From JBKHYJ01 sp046565505 (GTDB lineage Bacteria; Acidobacteriota; Blastocatellia; UBA7656): a stretch of 64,000 nt of DNA. Positions within the stretch are counted from its first letter, which is position 1. Every line of letters starts with the position of its first letter. The position numbers were made by a program, and so were the translations under genes. Below the pieces are notes generated by a model that did not search any database, was not told the origin of the DNA, and saw only the letters and a list, made by a program, of their open reading frames with translations. The stretch lies in NCBI GenBank assembly GCA_046565505.1, contig JBKHYJ010000061.1:62001-126000 (forward strand). The letters are read 5' to 3'. This document shows positions 46,517 through 57,473 of the stretch, one piece after another.

Positions 46517-46964
46517 GCGCTGCCATCATGCATAAGTCGCATAATTCCGCCTGGTCCCGATTTCTCGGGGTCGGAGAATTTCACGCCATTCCCGCCTCTC
46601 GCCCGGGCATCTTAAAGGCGCGCTTGAAGCACTAAACATCAGTGGCTAATGAAAGTTTGCAAGCCGAGTCGTACGAATCATTCTTAAAGAAGCAGGGGAC
46701 GGCGCGCGTAAAAGAATGAAATTTGAAACGGTCGTGCCGCCGGCTTCGAGGGGATGGAAATAGTCACGAAATCGCAATATCTTCAAAGTGAATGGTCTTG
46801 ACACCGCAAAGAGCGTCAAGAGAAAATATATTGAGCCGTTTCAGGTATTCGCGATGAAAACGGCGCAGGAACAGTAAGGGTAGAGGGAAGAATCCCTCTT
46901 GTAACCTCTGAGCCTCAATTCATGCTAAACCGTGCCTCGGCATAAGGGCTCCCGGAGAGAGGAC
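46517..46964 (+). other. Intergenic region with inverted repeat before tonB-like genes
   Basis: 448 nt with no credible gene. A CTTGAC (46797-46802) and its inverted partner GTCAAG (46815-46820) flank 12 nt and could be an operator or a promoter -35; no good -10 is at the right distance (AAATAT near 46823). Confidence 0.4.
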
Positions 46965-47969
46965 ATGCAAGAGAAAGCATTATTCGCAGACGCCTTCATG
47001 AATCAGCCATCTATATTCAGGCGGCTGGGGATTGAGTTCACAGAAGCTAGCCGAGAGTTCCGCGAGGACCCGAAGGCTTATATCAAAACGGCCTTTAAAG
47101 GTGACGGCATAGGCGGCCATCGCCGCAAGACGCTCTTGAGATTCGGCCTGGCGATGGGCATCGTAGTCTACGCGATCTTCTTCGGCGCAATCCTGATTTT
47201 ATGGTCCATTCACGCGAAGGCGAAGGAGACTCCTACGGAGGAGCTTGAAGTCCGCATGATTAACCCGGATGACTTCAAGATGCAGCAGGTCGAGGCCCCG
47301 AAGGCTGACAAGCGGGCCGGCGGCGGCGGCGGCGGCGGGCGCAACACCCCCACGCCCCCCTCGAAAGGCCAGTTGCCGAAATTCTCGCTCGTGCCGCCTA
47401 TCATAGCCCCGACCACCCGGCCGCAACTCAAGACGCCCCCACTGGTCGTGCCTGAGACTGTGATGGTCGACCCGAAGCTTGAGCCGCCCAGGAAAGACGA
47501 CATCCCGACAGGTCTCCCGACAGGCGTCCCAGGCCCGCCCTCGGATGGGCCAGGTTCCGGCAATGGGATCGGCACGGGCAAAGGCGGCGGAGTCGGCCAG
47601 GGTAATGGGATGGGCGTCGGCCCCGGCAATGGGTACAACATGGGCGGCGGGGACCCGTCGCTCGGCGGAGGCACAGGCGCGCGCGGCCCGGCGACGGCGG
47701 TCGATCAGCAGCCCATACCGCTCAACAGCCCGCAGCCGCGCTACACCGAAGAGGCGCGGAAGAATAAGATTCAAGGCACTGTCCTTGCCCGCGTGCTGAT
47801 AGGCGCCGATGGCGCGATCAAGCAGGTTAGGATAACCCGCTCGCTGCCTGATGGGTTAGACGAGATGGCTATTCAGGCCGCCTACCAGTTGCGGTTTAAG
47901 CCTGCTATGAAGGGCGGCCAGCCCGTCGCGATGTGGAAAGCCGTGGCGATAGAATTTAATCTCAGGTAG
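46965..47969 (+). CDS. TonB-family energy transducer, copy 1
   Basis: 334 residues from ATG 46965 (GAGAGAGG upstream). The N-terminal cytoplasmic part is about 55 residues, then a single helix (about 60-82). A Gly/Pro/Asn-rich periplasmic linker (about 105-245) precedes the C-terminal TonB domain with the classic PRYTEEARKNKIQGTVLARV block and IQAAYQLRFKPA. It would couple the inner-membrane proton motive force to outer-membrane transporters. No exbB or exbD is nearby. Confidence 0.85.
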   Translation: MQEKALFADAFMNQPSIFRRLGIEFTEASREFREDPKAYIKTAFKGDGIGGHRRKTLLRFGLAMGIVVYAIFFGAILILWSIHAKAKETPTEELEVRMINPDDFKMQQVEAPKADKRAGGGGGGGRNTPTPPSKGQLPKFSLVPPIIAPTTRPQLKTPPLVVPETVMVDPKLEPPRKDDIPTGLPTGVPGPPSDGPGSGNGIGTGKGGGVGQGNGMGVGPGNGYNMGGGDPSLGGGTGARGPATAVDQQPIPLNSPQPRYTEEARKNKIQGTVLARVLIGADGAIKQVRITRSLPDGLDEMAIQAAYQLRFKPAMKGGQPVAMWKAVAIEFNLR

Positions 47970-47984
47970 AAATCCCTGATTCGG

Positions 47985-48025
47985 AAGAGGGCTACGATTA
48001 TCTTCGCAACAATCGTGGCCCTCTT
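47985..48025 (+). terminator. Hairpin between the two tonB-like genes
   Basis: A 15-bp stem with one G-U (arms 47985-47999 and 48011-48025) and an 11-nt loop, followed by a weak CT-rich run. Acts as attenuator or partial terminator between the paralogues. Confidence 0.5.
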
Positions 48026-48067
48026 CTACGTAGTCAACGCCCTTCCGTTCAAGCGGCTCACCCGAAG

Positions 48068-49147
48068 ATGGCTTCAGCAACCACAAAAGAGTTTGTAATG
48101 ACTGGCAGCCGCGGAGATGCGCCGCCCTTCTCCGTGATCGAGCAGAGGGGCCTTGTCGCGCGGCTGTGCGACGAGTTGGCCCGCGCCGCGGGCGAGGTAA
48201 GGCGCGACCCGAGCGGCTTCATACGCGACCTGTTCTCTAACGACGCCAGAGATGCCAGGCGGCGTCGCCGCATCTACGCCGGCCTCGCATGCGCGCTGTC
48301 GGCTCATGTCATCCTACTTGTACTCATAGCCTACGTGGGCTGGCACGGCGGGTTCGCGAAAAACGGCCAGCCTGAATATACTGTGAAAATTCTCGACATC
48401 CCTGCGAAGGCTCGCACGGACGCGCCGGACGCCCTGAAACCTGAAGTCCCGCGGGGCGAAAGGGGTGGCGGCGGGAGCGGCGGCGATCATAACCCGCTGC
48501 CTGCGACGAAAGGCCCGTTACCTCAGATGTCTCCCGCGCCCCAGGTCGTTAAGCCGAGCGCGCCGAGCGCGCCGATGCCGGCGCTCGCGGTTATGCCTAC
48601 TATAGTCGGGCCAGAGAGCCCACCGCCCCCTATCAATGTTGCGCCGGGCATTCCGGCGGGCGCCATAGCCGAAGCCCCGTCGCCGGGGCCGGGCGACGGG
48701 GGGGGGTTAGGCGGAGCTAATGGGTCAGGCGCAGGCAATAAAGGCAGTGGCCCCGGCGGAGGAGATGGCGGAGGCGGCGGCAAGGGCGATAAGGCGCAGG
48801 CCGGAATACCTTCCGGCACGGAGGGCGTGCCGACAGGCCCGATCGATTGGTCCCGCCTGAAAGATTACCCCGGAAGCACGGTCATAGCATGGTTGCGCCG
48901 GCCGACCCCCGTGACCACCCCAGAGGCACAAGCGAATAAAGTCAGAGGGGAAGTATTGCTGCGCGCGACTTTTAGGGCCGATGGCACAATAACGGATATT
49001 GAAGTGGTAAGACCTGTGCCTTACATGACGGACTCGGCCATTGATTCTCTCGCGCGTTCAAAGTTCCGCCCCGCGACCGTTAAAGGCGTCCCGGTCACGC
49101 TGCGCAACGTGCTCGTAAGGATAAACGTGACGGTGGAAGGACGTTAA
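48068..49147 (+). CDS. TonB-family energy transducer, copy 2
   Basis: 359 residues, ATG 48068, or ATG 48098 in frame. Same layout as the copy upstream: cytoplasmic N-terminus (about 70 residues), one helix (about 78-97), Pro/Gly-rich linker (120-270), and a C-terminal TonB domain (VRGEVLLRATFRADGTITD and LARSKFRPATV). The N-terminal cytoplasmic part has the same kind of motif as the first copy (FREDPKAY versus VRRDPSGFI), so they are paralogues. Confidence 0.82.
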   Translation: MASATTKEFVMTGSRGDAPPFSVIEQRGLVARLCDELARAAGEVRRDPSGFIRDLFSNDARDARRRRRIYAGLACALSAHVILLVLIAYVGWHGGFAKNGQPEYTVKILDIPAKARTDAPDALKPEVPRGERGGGGSGGDHNPLPATKGPLPQMSPAPQVVKPSAPSAPMPALAVMPTIVGPESPPPPINVAPGIPAGAIAEAPSPGPGDGGGLGGANGSGAGNKGSGPGGGDGGGGGKGDKAQAGIPSGTEGVPTGPIDWSRLKDYPGSTVIAWLRRPTPVTTPEAQANKVRGEVLLRATFRADGTITDIEVVRPVPYMTDSAIDSLARSKFRPATVKGVPVTLRNVLVRINVTVEGR

Positions 49148-49212
49148 TCCCGCAGATTTCATTCGCACGCTTGCTACCTTTACATAACCATCCCGGCCCG
49201 ACTCAAGTCAGA

Positions 49213-49575
49213 TCATGCAGAAATCTCCCGGCGGAGGTGCGCGACAATGGGCTGCGTGCGATAGAGGGCCTGCCCCAGGTTGGCCGAAGCGTCCAATTCA
49301 AGCATGACGCAATACCCGCCGTCGAGTTGCTGCACGATAAAGCTCGCGGTCTCGTATTCGAGGACGAGGTGGCGGGTATCGCCGAGCGCCAGACGTTCGG
49401 CCGAGTTGCGACACCCTTGTAACACCACCGTTATGTAAGCGGCCCTCAGTTGCAGGCGCTCGCCGTCGTCGGCCGAATACCACTGCACGGCCTCCCCATC
49501 CGAAGCGAGAAAGATGGCGCCGGTCGCCCCTTCGACGCTCGACACCAATTCTTTGAGCAAGGCTTTAAATGGCAT
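49213..49575 (-). CDS. Roadblock/LC7-domain protein
   Basis: 120 residues from ATG 49575 with AGAGGTG upstream. A single roadblock fold: VEGATGAIFLASDGEAVQ and the YCVMLELD strand. In bacteria these dimerise and act with small Ras-like GTPases such as MglA; no GTPase lies here. The frame continues upstream but no other start is better. Confidence 0.7.
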   Translation of the reverse strand: MPFKALLKELVSSVEGATGAIFLASDGEAVQWYSADDGERLQLRAAYITVVLQGCRNSAERLALGDTRHLVLEYETASFIVQQLDGGYCVMLELDASANLGQALYRTQPIVAHLRREISA

Positions 49576-49748
49576 GCGCGCACCTCTGGATGATTTTTTC
49601 GGGATAACGTGCCACCGCGCTTCAGGGGGATTATAAATTAGCCCCGCGCGCGCCGCCACGGTAGATTTCCCGACTTTTCGGCGGCGAAACCAGTCTATAC
49701 TAATGAGCGGATGGGCGGTCTATTTCTGATAGGTGGCGCGGGAGCGAC

Positions 49749-50312
49749 TTGGAATTGAGCGATTCTCAGATCATTGAACGCACCCTTAGCGGCGAGCCCG
49801 ACGCCTTTAACATGCTGGTGCGGCGGTGGGAGCGGCAGATTTATGGCCTCACGCTTCGTATGCTCGGCCGCGACGAGGAAGCCCGGGACGCGACGCAGGA
49901 GACTTTCCTGTCAGCCTACCGCAACCTGTCAAAGTTTCGAGGCGAGGCGAAGTTTTCATCCTGGATCTACCGCATAGCCCTCAACATCTGCAACACGAAG
50001 CTGAGGGGGCGCGCCAAAGGGACCATCTCGCTTGACGAACAGCGAGAGGTGGCGGGGCTTGAGCTTGCGGCGGACGCGGCGGATCTCGGCGACACTATCC
50101 AGCGACAGCAGATCACACGCCATGTCCGGCGCGCGCTGCAAGGGTTACCGGCTGAGATGCGGCAGGTCATAATAATGAAGGAATACGAGGGGCTGAAGTT
50201 TTCAGAGATTGCCGACGTGCTCGGCATACCCGTTTCGACCGTGAAGACCAGGATGTATACGGGGCTATCAGAGTTAAGGAAGAGGCTTGAGCACCTGCGC
50301 GAGGCCGTATGA
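49749..50312 (+). CDS. ECF RNA polymerase sigma factor
   Basis: 187 residues, TTG start with GGGAG 5-9 nt upstream. Region 2 (FNMLVRRWERQIYGL ... RDEEARDATQETFLSAYRN) and region 4 (LPAEMRQVIIMKEYEGLKF ... GIPVSTVKTRMYTGL) are typical of ECF sigma factors. Followed by its anti-sigma factor. Confidence 0.95.
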   Translation: MELSDSQIIERTLSGEPDAFNMLVRRWERQIYGLTLRMLGRDEEARDATQETFLSAYRNLSKFRGEAKFSSWIYRIALNICNTKLRGRAKGTISLDEQREVAGLELAADAADLGDTIQRQQITRHVRRALQGLPAEMRQVIIMKEYEGLKFSEIADVLGIPVSTVKTRMYTGLSELRKRLEHLREAV

Positions 50313-50404
50313 AAGCCGTGGGAATGGAGGGGCAAATGGCGGCACGCGCCGGCCGCGCCGGGTCTGTTACAGGCATGCTTATCGAACCGTAATGTGTGAA
50401 GTAA

Positions 50405-51187
50405 ATGAGTGGTGATGAAATGACTGATACGAATAATACCTCGAATTGCGACAGGCGCGAGGCGCTCGTTTCATACCTATATAACGAGGCGACGCCGGGC
50501 GAGATCCGCGACTTTGAAAACCACCTCACCGGCTGTCCCGCCTGTAAGCAGGAGGTCAGGGCGTTCGAGCGCGTGCGCGGGATGTTACAGCAGTGGCAAC
50601 TGGAAGACATGCCGGTCGTGCGCGTGGTGACTGAGCCGCCGTCGCCGCGGCGGCCGGCCCTCGCGGTGCTAAAAGAGTTATTCGCCGTGACGCCCGCGTG
50701 GGCTAAAGCGTTAGGGGCCGCGGCCATGACTCTGCTCGTGCTCGCCGCGATGGGTACGGATATCAGCATAGGCCGCGATGGCTTCTCATTCCGCGCGGAC
50801 ATAATGCGCCGCCAGCCGGCGGCTCAAGCCGTGCACTCGCCCGCCAGCCGGGACTCCGCGGATGAAGTTATGGGGGCCGCCGAGCTAGAGCGGGTCAAGG
50901 CCGATGTCAAAACGCTCGTCAGCCAGATGGTCGCCGAAAGCGAGCGGCGGCAAAGCGAAGATATGAAGGCGCAGCTAATCAGCCTGGAGTCTCAGCTTCA
51001 GAATATGCGCTCGGCCGATTTAGCGAGGATCGCTACGCGAGTTCAGGAGCACCAGTCAAGGCTTAAGACGATTGAGCGCGACATTGATCGGCGCGAAGGT
51101 AGCAATCTGACTGACATACTCTTCGGTGAGTTGATGAGCAAACCCGAAGTGAAATCATCGGCCGCGGCCGGCAGCGGCGGCGACTAG
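50405..51187 (+). CDS. Anti-sigma factor with zinc-finger (ZAS) domain
   Basis: 260 residues, ATG 50405 (alternative ATG 50420). ZAS zinc motif HLTGCPAC (H-x3-C-x2-C, residues about 39-46). One helix (about 95-113, AKALGAAAMTLLVLAAM), then a periplasmic coiled-coil region (about 155-240). Directly follows the ECF sigma gene, so it should sequester that sigma factor until a signal releases it. Confidence 0.85.
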   Translation: MSGDEMTDTNNTSNCDRREALVSYLYNEATPGEIRDFENHLTGCPACKQEVRAFERVRGMLQQWQLEDMPVVRVVTEPPSPRRPALAVLKELFAVTPAWAKALGAAAMTLLVLAAMGTDISIGRDGFSFRADIMRRQPAAQAVHSPASRDSADEVMGAAELERVKADVKTLVSQMVAESERRQSEDMKAQLISLESQLQNMRSADLARIATRVQEHQSRLKTIERDIDRREGSNLTDILFGELMSKPEVKSSAAAGSGGD

Positions 51188-51521
51188 GCTGTGAACGATT
51201 GGATTCTTGCGGGATACCGCAGCGCCTGTCGGGGAACGGTCGAGCAAGGTCTCGCGCGAGTCAGGGAGAGTTCGCGTGAGGTGCGCGGGAAAACGGGAGA
51301 GTTCACGCGCGCCCTTCGCTCAAGCCTTCGTCGCAGGCGCTGTGGTTGTATCGTAGGCCGTGAGGGTTGAAGGGCACGGCTCGCCGGAAAAATTCCCGTG
51401 TGAGCGAATTCCCGCGTGAACGTCCGCCATACTCTCTACGCCGGGCCCCTGCCCTCCTTTCCTTCCTCGCCCGTCCCTTCAAAATCAGTTAAAATCCCCC
51501 TGTTGAATTTTGGAGTGAGGG
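51188..51521 (+). other. Intergenic region before pta
   Basis: 334 nt. Holds a perfect-frame tandem of two 16-bp imperfect repeats (51391-51406 and 51407-51422) and two copies of a GGGAGAGTTC motif (about 51265 and 51295). No gene. Confidence 0.5.
51391..51422. repeat. Tandem 16-bp repeat upstream of pta
   Basis: Units AATTCCCGTGTGAGCG and AATTCCCGCGTGAACG, 14 of 16 identical and adjacent. About 100 nt before the pta start. Could be a repeated regulator site. Confidence 0.55.
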
Positions 51522-52547
51522 GTGGGCCACTTGATGCAAGTGCTCGAACGCATACGCGCGCGCGCGGCGTCCGATCCCAAACACATAGTGTTGCCCGAAG
51601 GCGAAGATGACCGCACGATACGCGCCGCTTCGCTTTGCGCCGCCGGACGTGTCGCCCGCGTCACGCTCATCGGGCGAGAAGAAGTGATCCGCGGCAAAGC
51701 TTCTCAGATGGGTATCGCGCTCACAGGTGTTTCAATCCTCGACCACAGGCGCGCTCCCGAGCGCGAGCGGTATGCCGCGCGCTACCACGAAGCGCGACGG
51801 GCCAAAGGCGTCACACTGGACGAAGCGCACCGTCAGATGGACGACCCCCTCTACTTCGGAAACATGATGGTCCGCGAGGGGCAGGCCGATGGCAGCGTGT
51901 CGGGTGCGACTCACACGACGGGCCATACCGTGAGCGCGGCACTCAAGTGCATAGGCGTTCGGGCGGGCCTCAAGATAGTCTCAAGCTTTTTCGTCATGGT
52001 TATCCCCGGAAGCCCGTACGGGGCCGAAGGCGCGATGGTGTTCGCCGACTGTGCGGTCGTCATCAACCCATCGGCGTCCGAGCTTGCGGAGATCGCCATA
52101 GCTTCGGCCGATTCTGCGCGGGCGCTGCTCGGTACACAACCCTATGTAGCGATGCTCTCTTTTTCGACCAAGGGCAGCGCAAGCGCCCCGGCTATAGATA
52201 AAGTATTGGAAGCTACCCAGACGCTTCGCGAGCGGGCCCCCGGCCTCAGCGTTGACGGCGAGCTGCAAGCTGACGCCGCGCTCGTCCCGCACATCGCCCA
52301 AAGCAAAGCGCCCGGCAGCCCTGTAGCCGGGCGCGCTAATACTCTCATCTTTCCTAATCTAGAGGCGGGCAACATCGCCTATAAGCTGGTCGAACGGCTG
52401 GCGGGGGCCGCTGCCATTGGCCCCGTGCTACAAGGGCTGGCGCGACCTGCCAATGATTTGTCTCGCGGCTGTAAGGCCGAGGACATTCTAGATGTCGTCG
52501 CTATCACCGCCGTCCAGGCCCAATCCGCCGGCCCGCGCTCGCCTTAA
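51522..52547 (+). CDS. pta: Phosphate acetyltransferase
   Basis: 341 residues, GTG 51522 with GGAG 7 nt upstream; ATG 51534 also in frame. Motifs: LPEGEDDRTIRAA, MVREGQADGSVSGATHTTGHTV, SSFFVMVIP and NTLIFPNLEAGNIAYKLVERL. Converts acetyl-CoA and phosphate to acetyl phosphate, the first step of acetate overflow or acetate activation. No ackA adjacent. Confidence 0.93.
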   Translation: MGHLMQVLERIRARAASDPKHIVLPEGEDDRTIRAASLCAAGRVARVTLIGREEVIRGKASQMGIALTGVSILDHRRAPERERYAARYHEARRAKGVTLDEAHRQMDDPLYFGNMMVREGQADGSVSGATHTTGHTVSAALKCIGVRAGLKIVSSFFVMVIPGSPYGAEGAMVFADCAVVINPSASELAEIAIASADSARALLGTQPYVAMLSFSTKGSASAPAIDKVLEATQTLRERAPGLSVDGELQADAALVPHIAQSKAPGSPVAGRANTLIFPNLEAGNIAYKLVERLAGAAAIGPVLQGLARPANDLSRGCKAEDILDVVAITAVQAQSAGPRSP

Positions 52548-52661
52548 CAACATCCTCGTCCCGCCGGCCGCTTGCCGCGCGCTATAACTGCCCCGGACCC
52601 TTTTACCTGCGGCGAAAGCTTACCGCGCCCAAATTTACACCCCCGAATCTCGCGATCCCTG

Positions 52662-52690
52662 TTGACAGGCTTGCGGCGCAGAAATATAAT
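52662..52690 (+). promoter_or_regulatory. Consensus sigma-70 promoter of groES-groEL
   Basis: TTGACA (52662-52667), 17 nt, TATAAT (52685-52690), identical to the sigma-70 consensus in both elements and spacing. The CIRCE operator begins at the last base of the -10, so HrcA would block it directly. Confidence 0.9.
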
Positions 52691-52716
52691 TAGCAGTCTC
52701 ATATTGAGAGTGCTAA
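52690..52716. promoter_or_regulatory. CIRCE operator
   Basis: TTAGCAGTC, 9 nt, GAGTGCTAA: the HrcA-binding inverted repeat with a single mismatch (G in place of C in the left arm). Lies between the promoter and groES start, in the mRNA leader. Confidence 0.92.
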
Positions 52717-52782
52717 AGCGCCAGAGAATTCTAATAACCGGCGCGCGTCATCAATCTTAATCGGAAAGGAGTGTGGAGCAAT

Positions 52783-53118
52783 ATGGCAAGCATACGACCG
52801 CTTCAAGATCGTGTGATCATCAAGAGGATCGAAGAGGGCGAGCAGATGCGGGGTGGAATCATTATCCCGGACACGGCGAAAGAAAAGCCGCAAGAGGGCG
52901 AAGTAATAGCGGCCGGCGAAGGTAAGAAGCTCGACAGCGGCGAGCGCGTGCCGCTGGATGTAAAGGAAGGCGACCGCGTGCTTTTCGGCAAATATGCGGG
53001 CACTGAAGTCAAGCTCGATGGCGAAGAGTATCTGATCATGCGCGAGGACGACATCCTGGGCGTGATCGAAAGAGCTGCCGCGGGTGAAGGCTCGAAGGCA
53101 AAAGGTAAAGGGAAATAA
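52783..53118 (+). CDS. groES: Co-chaperonin GroES
   Basis: 111 residues from ATG 52783 (GGAGCA and AAAGGAG upstream). Typical GroES blocks: IRPLQDRVIIKRIEE, GGIIIPDTAKEKPQEGEV, GDRVLFGKYAGTEVKLD and EYLIMREDDILGVIE. A short Gly/Lys/Ala tail (EGSKAKGKGK) extends beyond the usual end. Forms the lid of GroEL. Confidence 0.97.
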   Translation: MASIRPLQDRVIIKRIEEGEQMRGGIIIPDTAKEKPQEGEVIAAGEGKKLDSGERVPLDVKEGDRVLFGKYAGTEVKLDGEEYLIMREDDILGVIERAAAGEGSKAKGKGK

Positions 53119-53147
53119 GTAATACTTAATCATTAGGAGAATAAAGT

Positions 53148-54779
<1,632 letters not shown>

Positions 54780-54810
54780 ACCGCTCACATAGTCATGCGA
54801 GCTTTACTAC

Positions 54811-54847
54811 AAAGGCCCTGCCTCAATGAGGCAGGGCCTTTCTTACG
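54811..54847 (+). terminator. Intrinsic terminator of groES-groEL
   Basis: 14-bp perfect stem (arms 54811-54824 and 54828-54841) with AAT loop, followed by TCTT. About 32 nt after the groEL stop. Confidence 0.85.
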
Positions 54848-54947
54848 CTATCCGCCGCGGCGGAATTAAAGGGATACCCGCGAAGGCCGTTTTTCATACC
54901 AAGACAACTTTCGATCTTTGCGACCCATGCCGCCGGCGCGGCCGGCA

Positions 54948-57473
54948 TCATTGCGAGCGGAGCGTAGCGAGCGGCTTGCGGGAGAGAACGTCCAGCGTCG
55001 AGATTGCCCCGACCGCCGTGACGAGAATCATCGTCCCCGCTATCCCCGCCAGGTTAATTGCGGGCGCGAGGCTCCAGGGAATATCGAATACGTAACGCGA
55101 GGTGGCGTAGGAGAGCCCCTCGGCCGCGAGCGAGCCGATTACGCCCGCCACGAGCCCCGTCAACCCGTACTCCGCGAGAAGAATCATCAGGAGGGTTTTT
55201 CGCTTCGCCCCGAGCGTCTTCAAAACGGCCGTCTCGTAGACGCGCTGAAACTTCGTCATCGCGAGCGAGCCGGCCAGGATGAGCGTGCCGCTCAGCAAAA
55301 CGAACCCGCCCACGAAAGAGACTGCGAGCGTGATGTTATTTATGATGCGGGTGATGGCCCGGACTATATCGGCCACGTCAATGACGGAGATGTTCGGGTA
55401 TTGGTCGAGCAAGACGCGCTGGAATCGTGAGCGCTCCACTTCACCGGCCGGCCCGTTGACCGGGGCGATCAACATCTGCGGCGCGTTGTCGAGCGAGCCC
55501 GGGCGGAACAACAACATGAACCCAGTCCGCGAATTGCGCCAGTCCACGTGACGAACGCTCGTGACTCGGGCGGTCAGCTTACGGCCCGCGATGTCCAGGG
55601 TGATCGTGCCGCCCACATCAAGTCCGGCCAGCCCACGCATGCTCTCTTCGATCGAAACTTCAGGCTCGGCCGATGGCGATTCGTCCCAGAGCCTTCCCGC
55701 GATGATCGTTTCATTCGGTTCGAGCTTCGGGCGGTAGGTCACGACGTATTCGCGCCCCAGCCTTCCGCGCTCGCGTTTCATCTCGTCCTGCTCGAAGTCA
55801 ACTTTCTGCCCGTTGATTTCGGCTATTCGGGCGCGGATTGTCGGTATGAGCGCGGGGCGTTCGCCTGTAGTCTGCTCGATCAGCCGCTCGACCCCTTCCC
55901 TTTGATCTTTCTGAACGTCTATCAAAAACATGTTCGGAAGATTGCCCTGCCTGGTTAAATCGAATTCGCGGACGAGATTCCCCTGAAGCGATTGGATGGA
56001 GAGGACCAGGAACGCCCCCAGCCCGACGACCATTATGATGACTCGGGTCTGGTTGCCCGGCCTGTGAAGGCTGTTGATCGCTTGCCTAAGCACGAACGAC
56101 GACGCGGCGCGCGCGCGGCGCACGACCGACACCAGCACGGTCGCGGCGACATAGAGCGCCCCGGCCGTGGCGGCGAGCCCCGCGAGGAAGAATAGTCCGA
56201 CGCGGATGGAGCCTGCCTGCCAGGACACGAGCAGCAGCAGCCCCAGAATGACGAGCGCGCCCGTCACCCACCTCAGAAAATCAAACCCGCGGCGGCCCGC
56301 GCCCGCGTCTTCGCGCAACAGGACGTTAGGCTTGATGTGGCGGACGCGCAAGAGCGGAAGCGCCGAAAAAAGAATCGAGATGAGCAGGCCCGCACACACA
56401 CCCTGGGTGACGGCCCCCCAACGCAGCCCATAAGTCATGTATTCGGGCAGGCGGTCCCGGAAGTAATAAGCGATCAGCAGCAACACGGTTTTGCCGAACG
56501 CGACGCCGGCCAGGCTCCCGGCCAGCCCCATCACCGAAACCTGAGCGAGGTAAGCGATTGTTATTTTGCGCCCCGTCGCGCCCAAGCACTTCAGCACGGC
56601 TATGCTCTTCTTCTTCTGCTCGATGAAGATGCGAGTCACGTTCGAGATGCCGATCCCGCCTAGCACGAGGATGACAAGCCCCGTGAGCGACGAATAATTT
56701 TCGGCGCGCGAGAACTGCTCGCTGAGATTCTCCTGCGAGTCTTTAAAGGAGCGGACGTTGACGAGGTTATTCTTTAGTTCCGCGCGCAGCCGTTTGACGA
56801 GCGGCTCCATGCCGCCCTCCTGCGTGCGGAAGAGAATCTTCCGCCGCGCGCGGCTGCCGAAGCCGGTCAGTCCCGCCGACTCGACCGCCCGGCGCTCGAC
56901 GAAGACGCGCGGGCCCAGGCGAAACCCGCCGCCCCCGCCCGGCTCCTGTTCGATGGCGCCTCGAATTTGAAATGTCGTGCCGCCTATCCGCACCTGATCG
57001 CCTAGGCCGAGGTGCAGCCGTTCGAGGAGCGCCGCCGACACGACCGCGCCATTGTTTTCGATGAGCGAGTAAGTGAAAGGCTCGCCGCTCGCTAGCTTGA
57101 ACTCGCCCACCAGGGGGAAGGCGGGCTCTATGCCTTTAAGCTCGATCATAATCGCGCCTTCCCGCGCCTCGTCGGCGGGCCGCAGCATGGTGGCCGATTC
57201 GATGGTCTCCGTTTGCGCTTCCACGAGCGGCGGGCGGGCGATGCCGGCGATCGTCGCGAGCGCTTGTTGATCCCACTGGCGATTTGAATCGACCTGCACG
57301 TCCGCGGTGAGGATGGCGCGGGCCTCCCTGGCGATTGCGACGTTCGCGTTTTGGAGCATTGACCGGACGGCGACGATTGAGCCGACGCCGAGAGCTATGC
57401 ACAGGAAGAAGAAGAGCAGCCGCGCCCAGGAGGACCGAAGCTCGCGGCGCGCCAGTTGAAATACGAATCTCAT
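54948..57473 (-). CDS. FtsX-like ABC transporter permease (YbbP-type)
   Basis: 841 residues. First helix (about 15-35), a MacB_PCD-like periplasmic region, a three-helix FtsX domain (about 260-370), a further membrane core (about 390-470, two or more helices), a large second periplasmic region and a final FtsX domain (about 720-830). Overlaps the ATPase stop by 4 nt (ATGA), so it is coupled. Orthologous in layout to E. coli YbbP, whose operon lies next to tesA. Likely an envelope lipid or peptide exporter; substrate unknown. Confidence 0.88.
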   Translation of the reverse strand: MRFVFQLARRELRSSWARLLFFFLCIALGVGSIVAVRSMLQNANVAIAREARAILTADVQVDSNRQWDQQALATIAGIARPPLVEAQTETIESATMLRPADEAREGAIMIELKGIEPAFPLVGEFKLASGEPFTYSLIENNGAVVSAALLERLHLGLGDQVRIGGTTFQIRGAIEQEPGGGGGFRLGPRVFVERRAVESAGLTGFGSRARRKILFRTQEGGMEPLVKRLRAELKNNLVNVRSFKDSQENLSEQFSRAENYSSLTGLVILVLGGIGISNVTRIFIEQKKKSIAVLKCLGATGRKITIAYLAQVSVMGLAGSLAGVAFGKTVLLLIAYYFRDRLPEYMTYGLRWGAVTQGVCAGLLISILFSALPLLRVRHIKPNVLLREDAGAGRRGFDFLRWVTGALVILGLLLLVSWQAGSIRVGLFFLAGLAATAGALYVAATVLVSVVRRARAASSFVLRQAINSLHRPGNQTRVIIMVVGLGAFLVLSIQSLQGNLVREFDLTRQGNLPNMFLIDVQKDQREGVERLIEQTTGERPALIPTIRARIAEINGQKVDFEQDEMKRERGRLGREYVVTYRPKLEPNETIIAGRLWDESPSAEPEVSIEESMRGLAGLDVGGTITLDIAGRKLTARVTSVRHVDWRNSRTGFMLLFRPGSLDNAPQMLIAPVNGPAGEVERSRFQRVLLDQYPNISVIDVADIVRAITRIINNITLAVSFVGGFVLLSGTLILAGSLAMTKFQRVYETAVLKTLGAKRKTLLMILLAEYGLTGLVAGVIGSLAAEGLSYATSRYVFDIPWSLAPAINLAGIAGTMILVTAVGAISTLDVLSRKPLATLRSQ

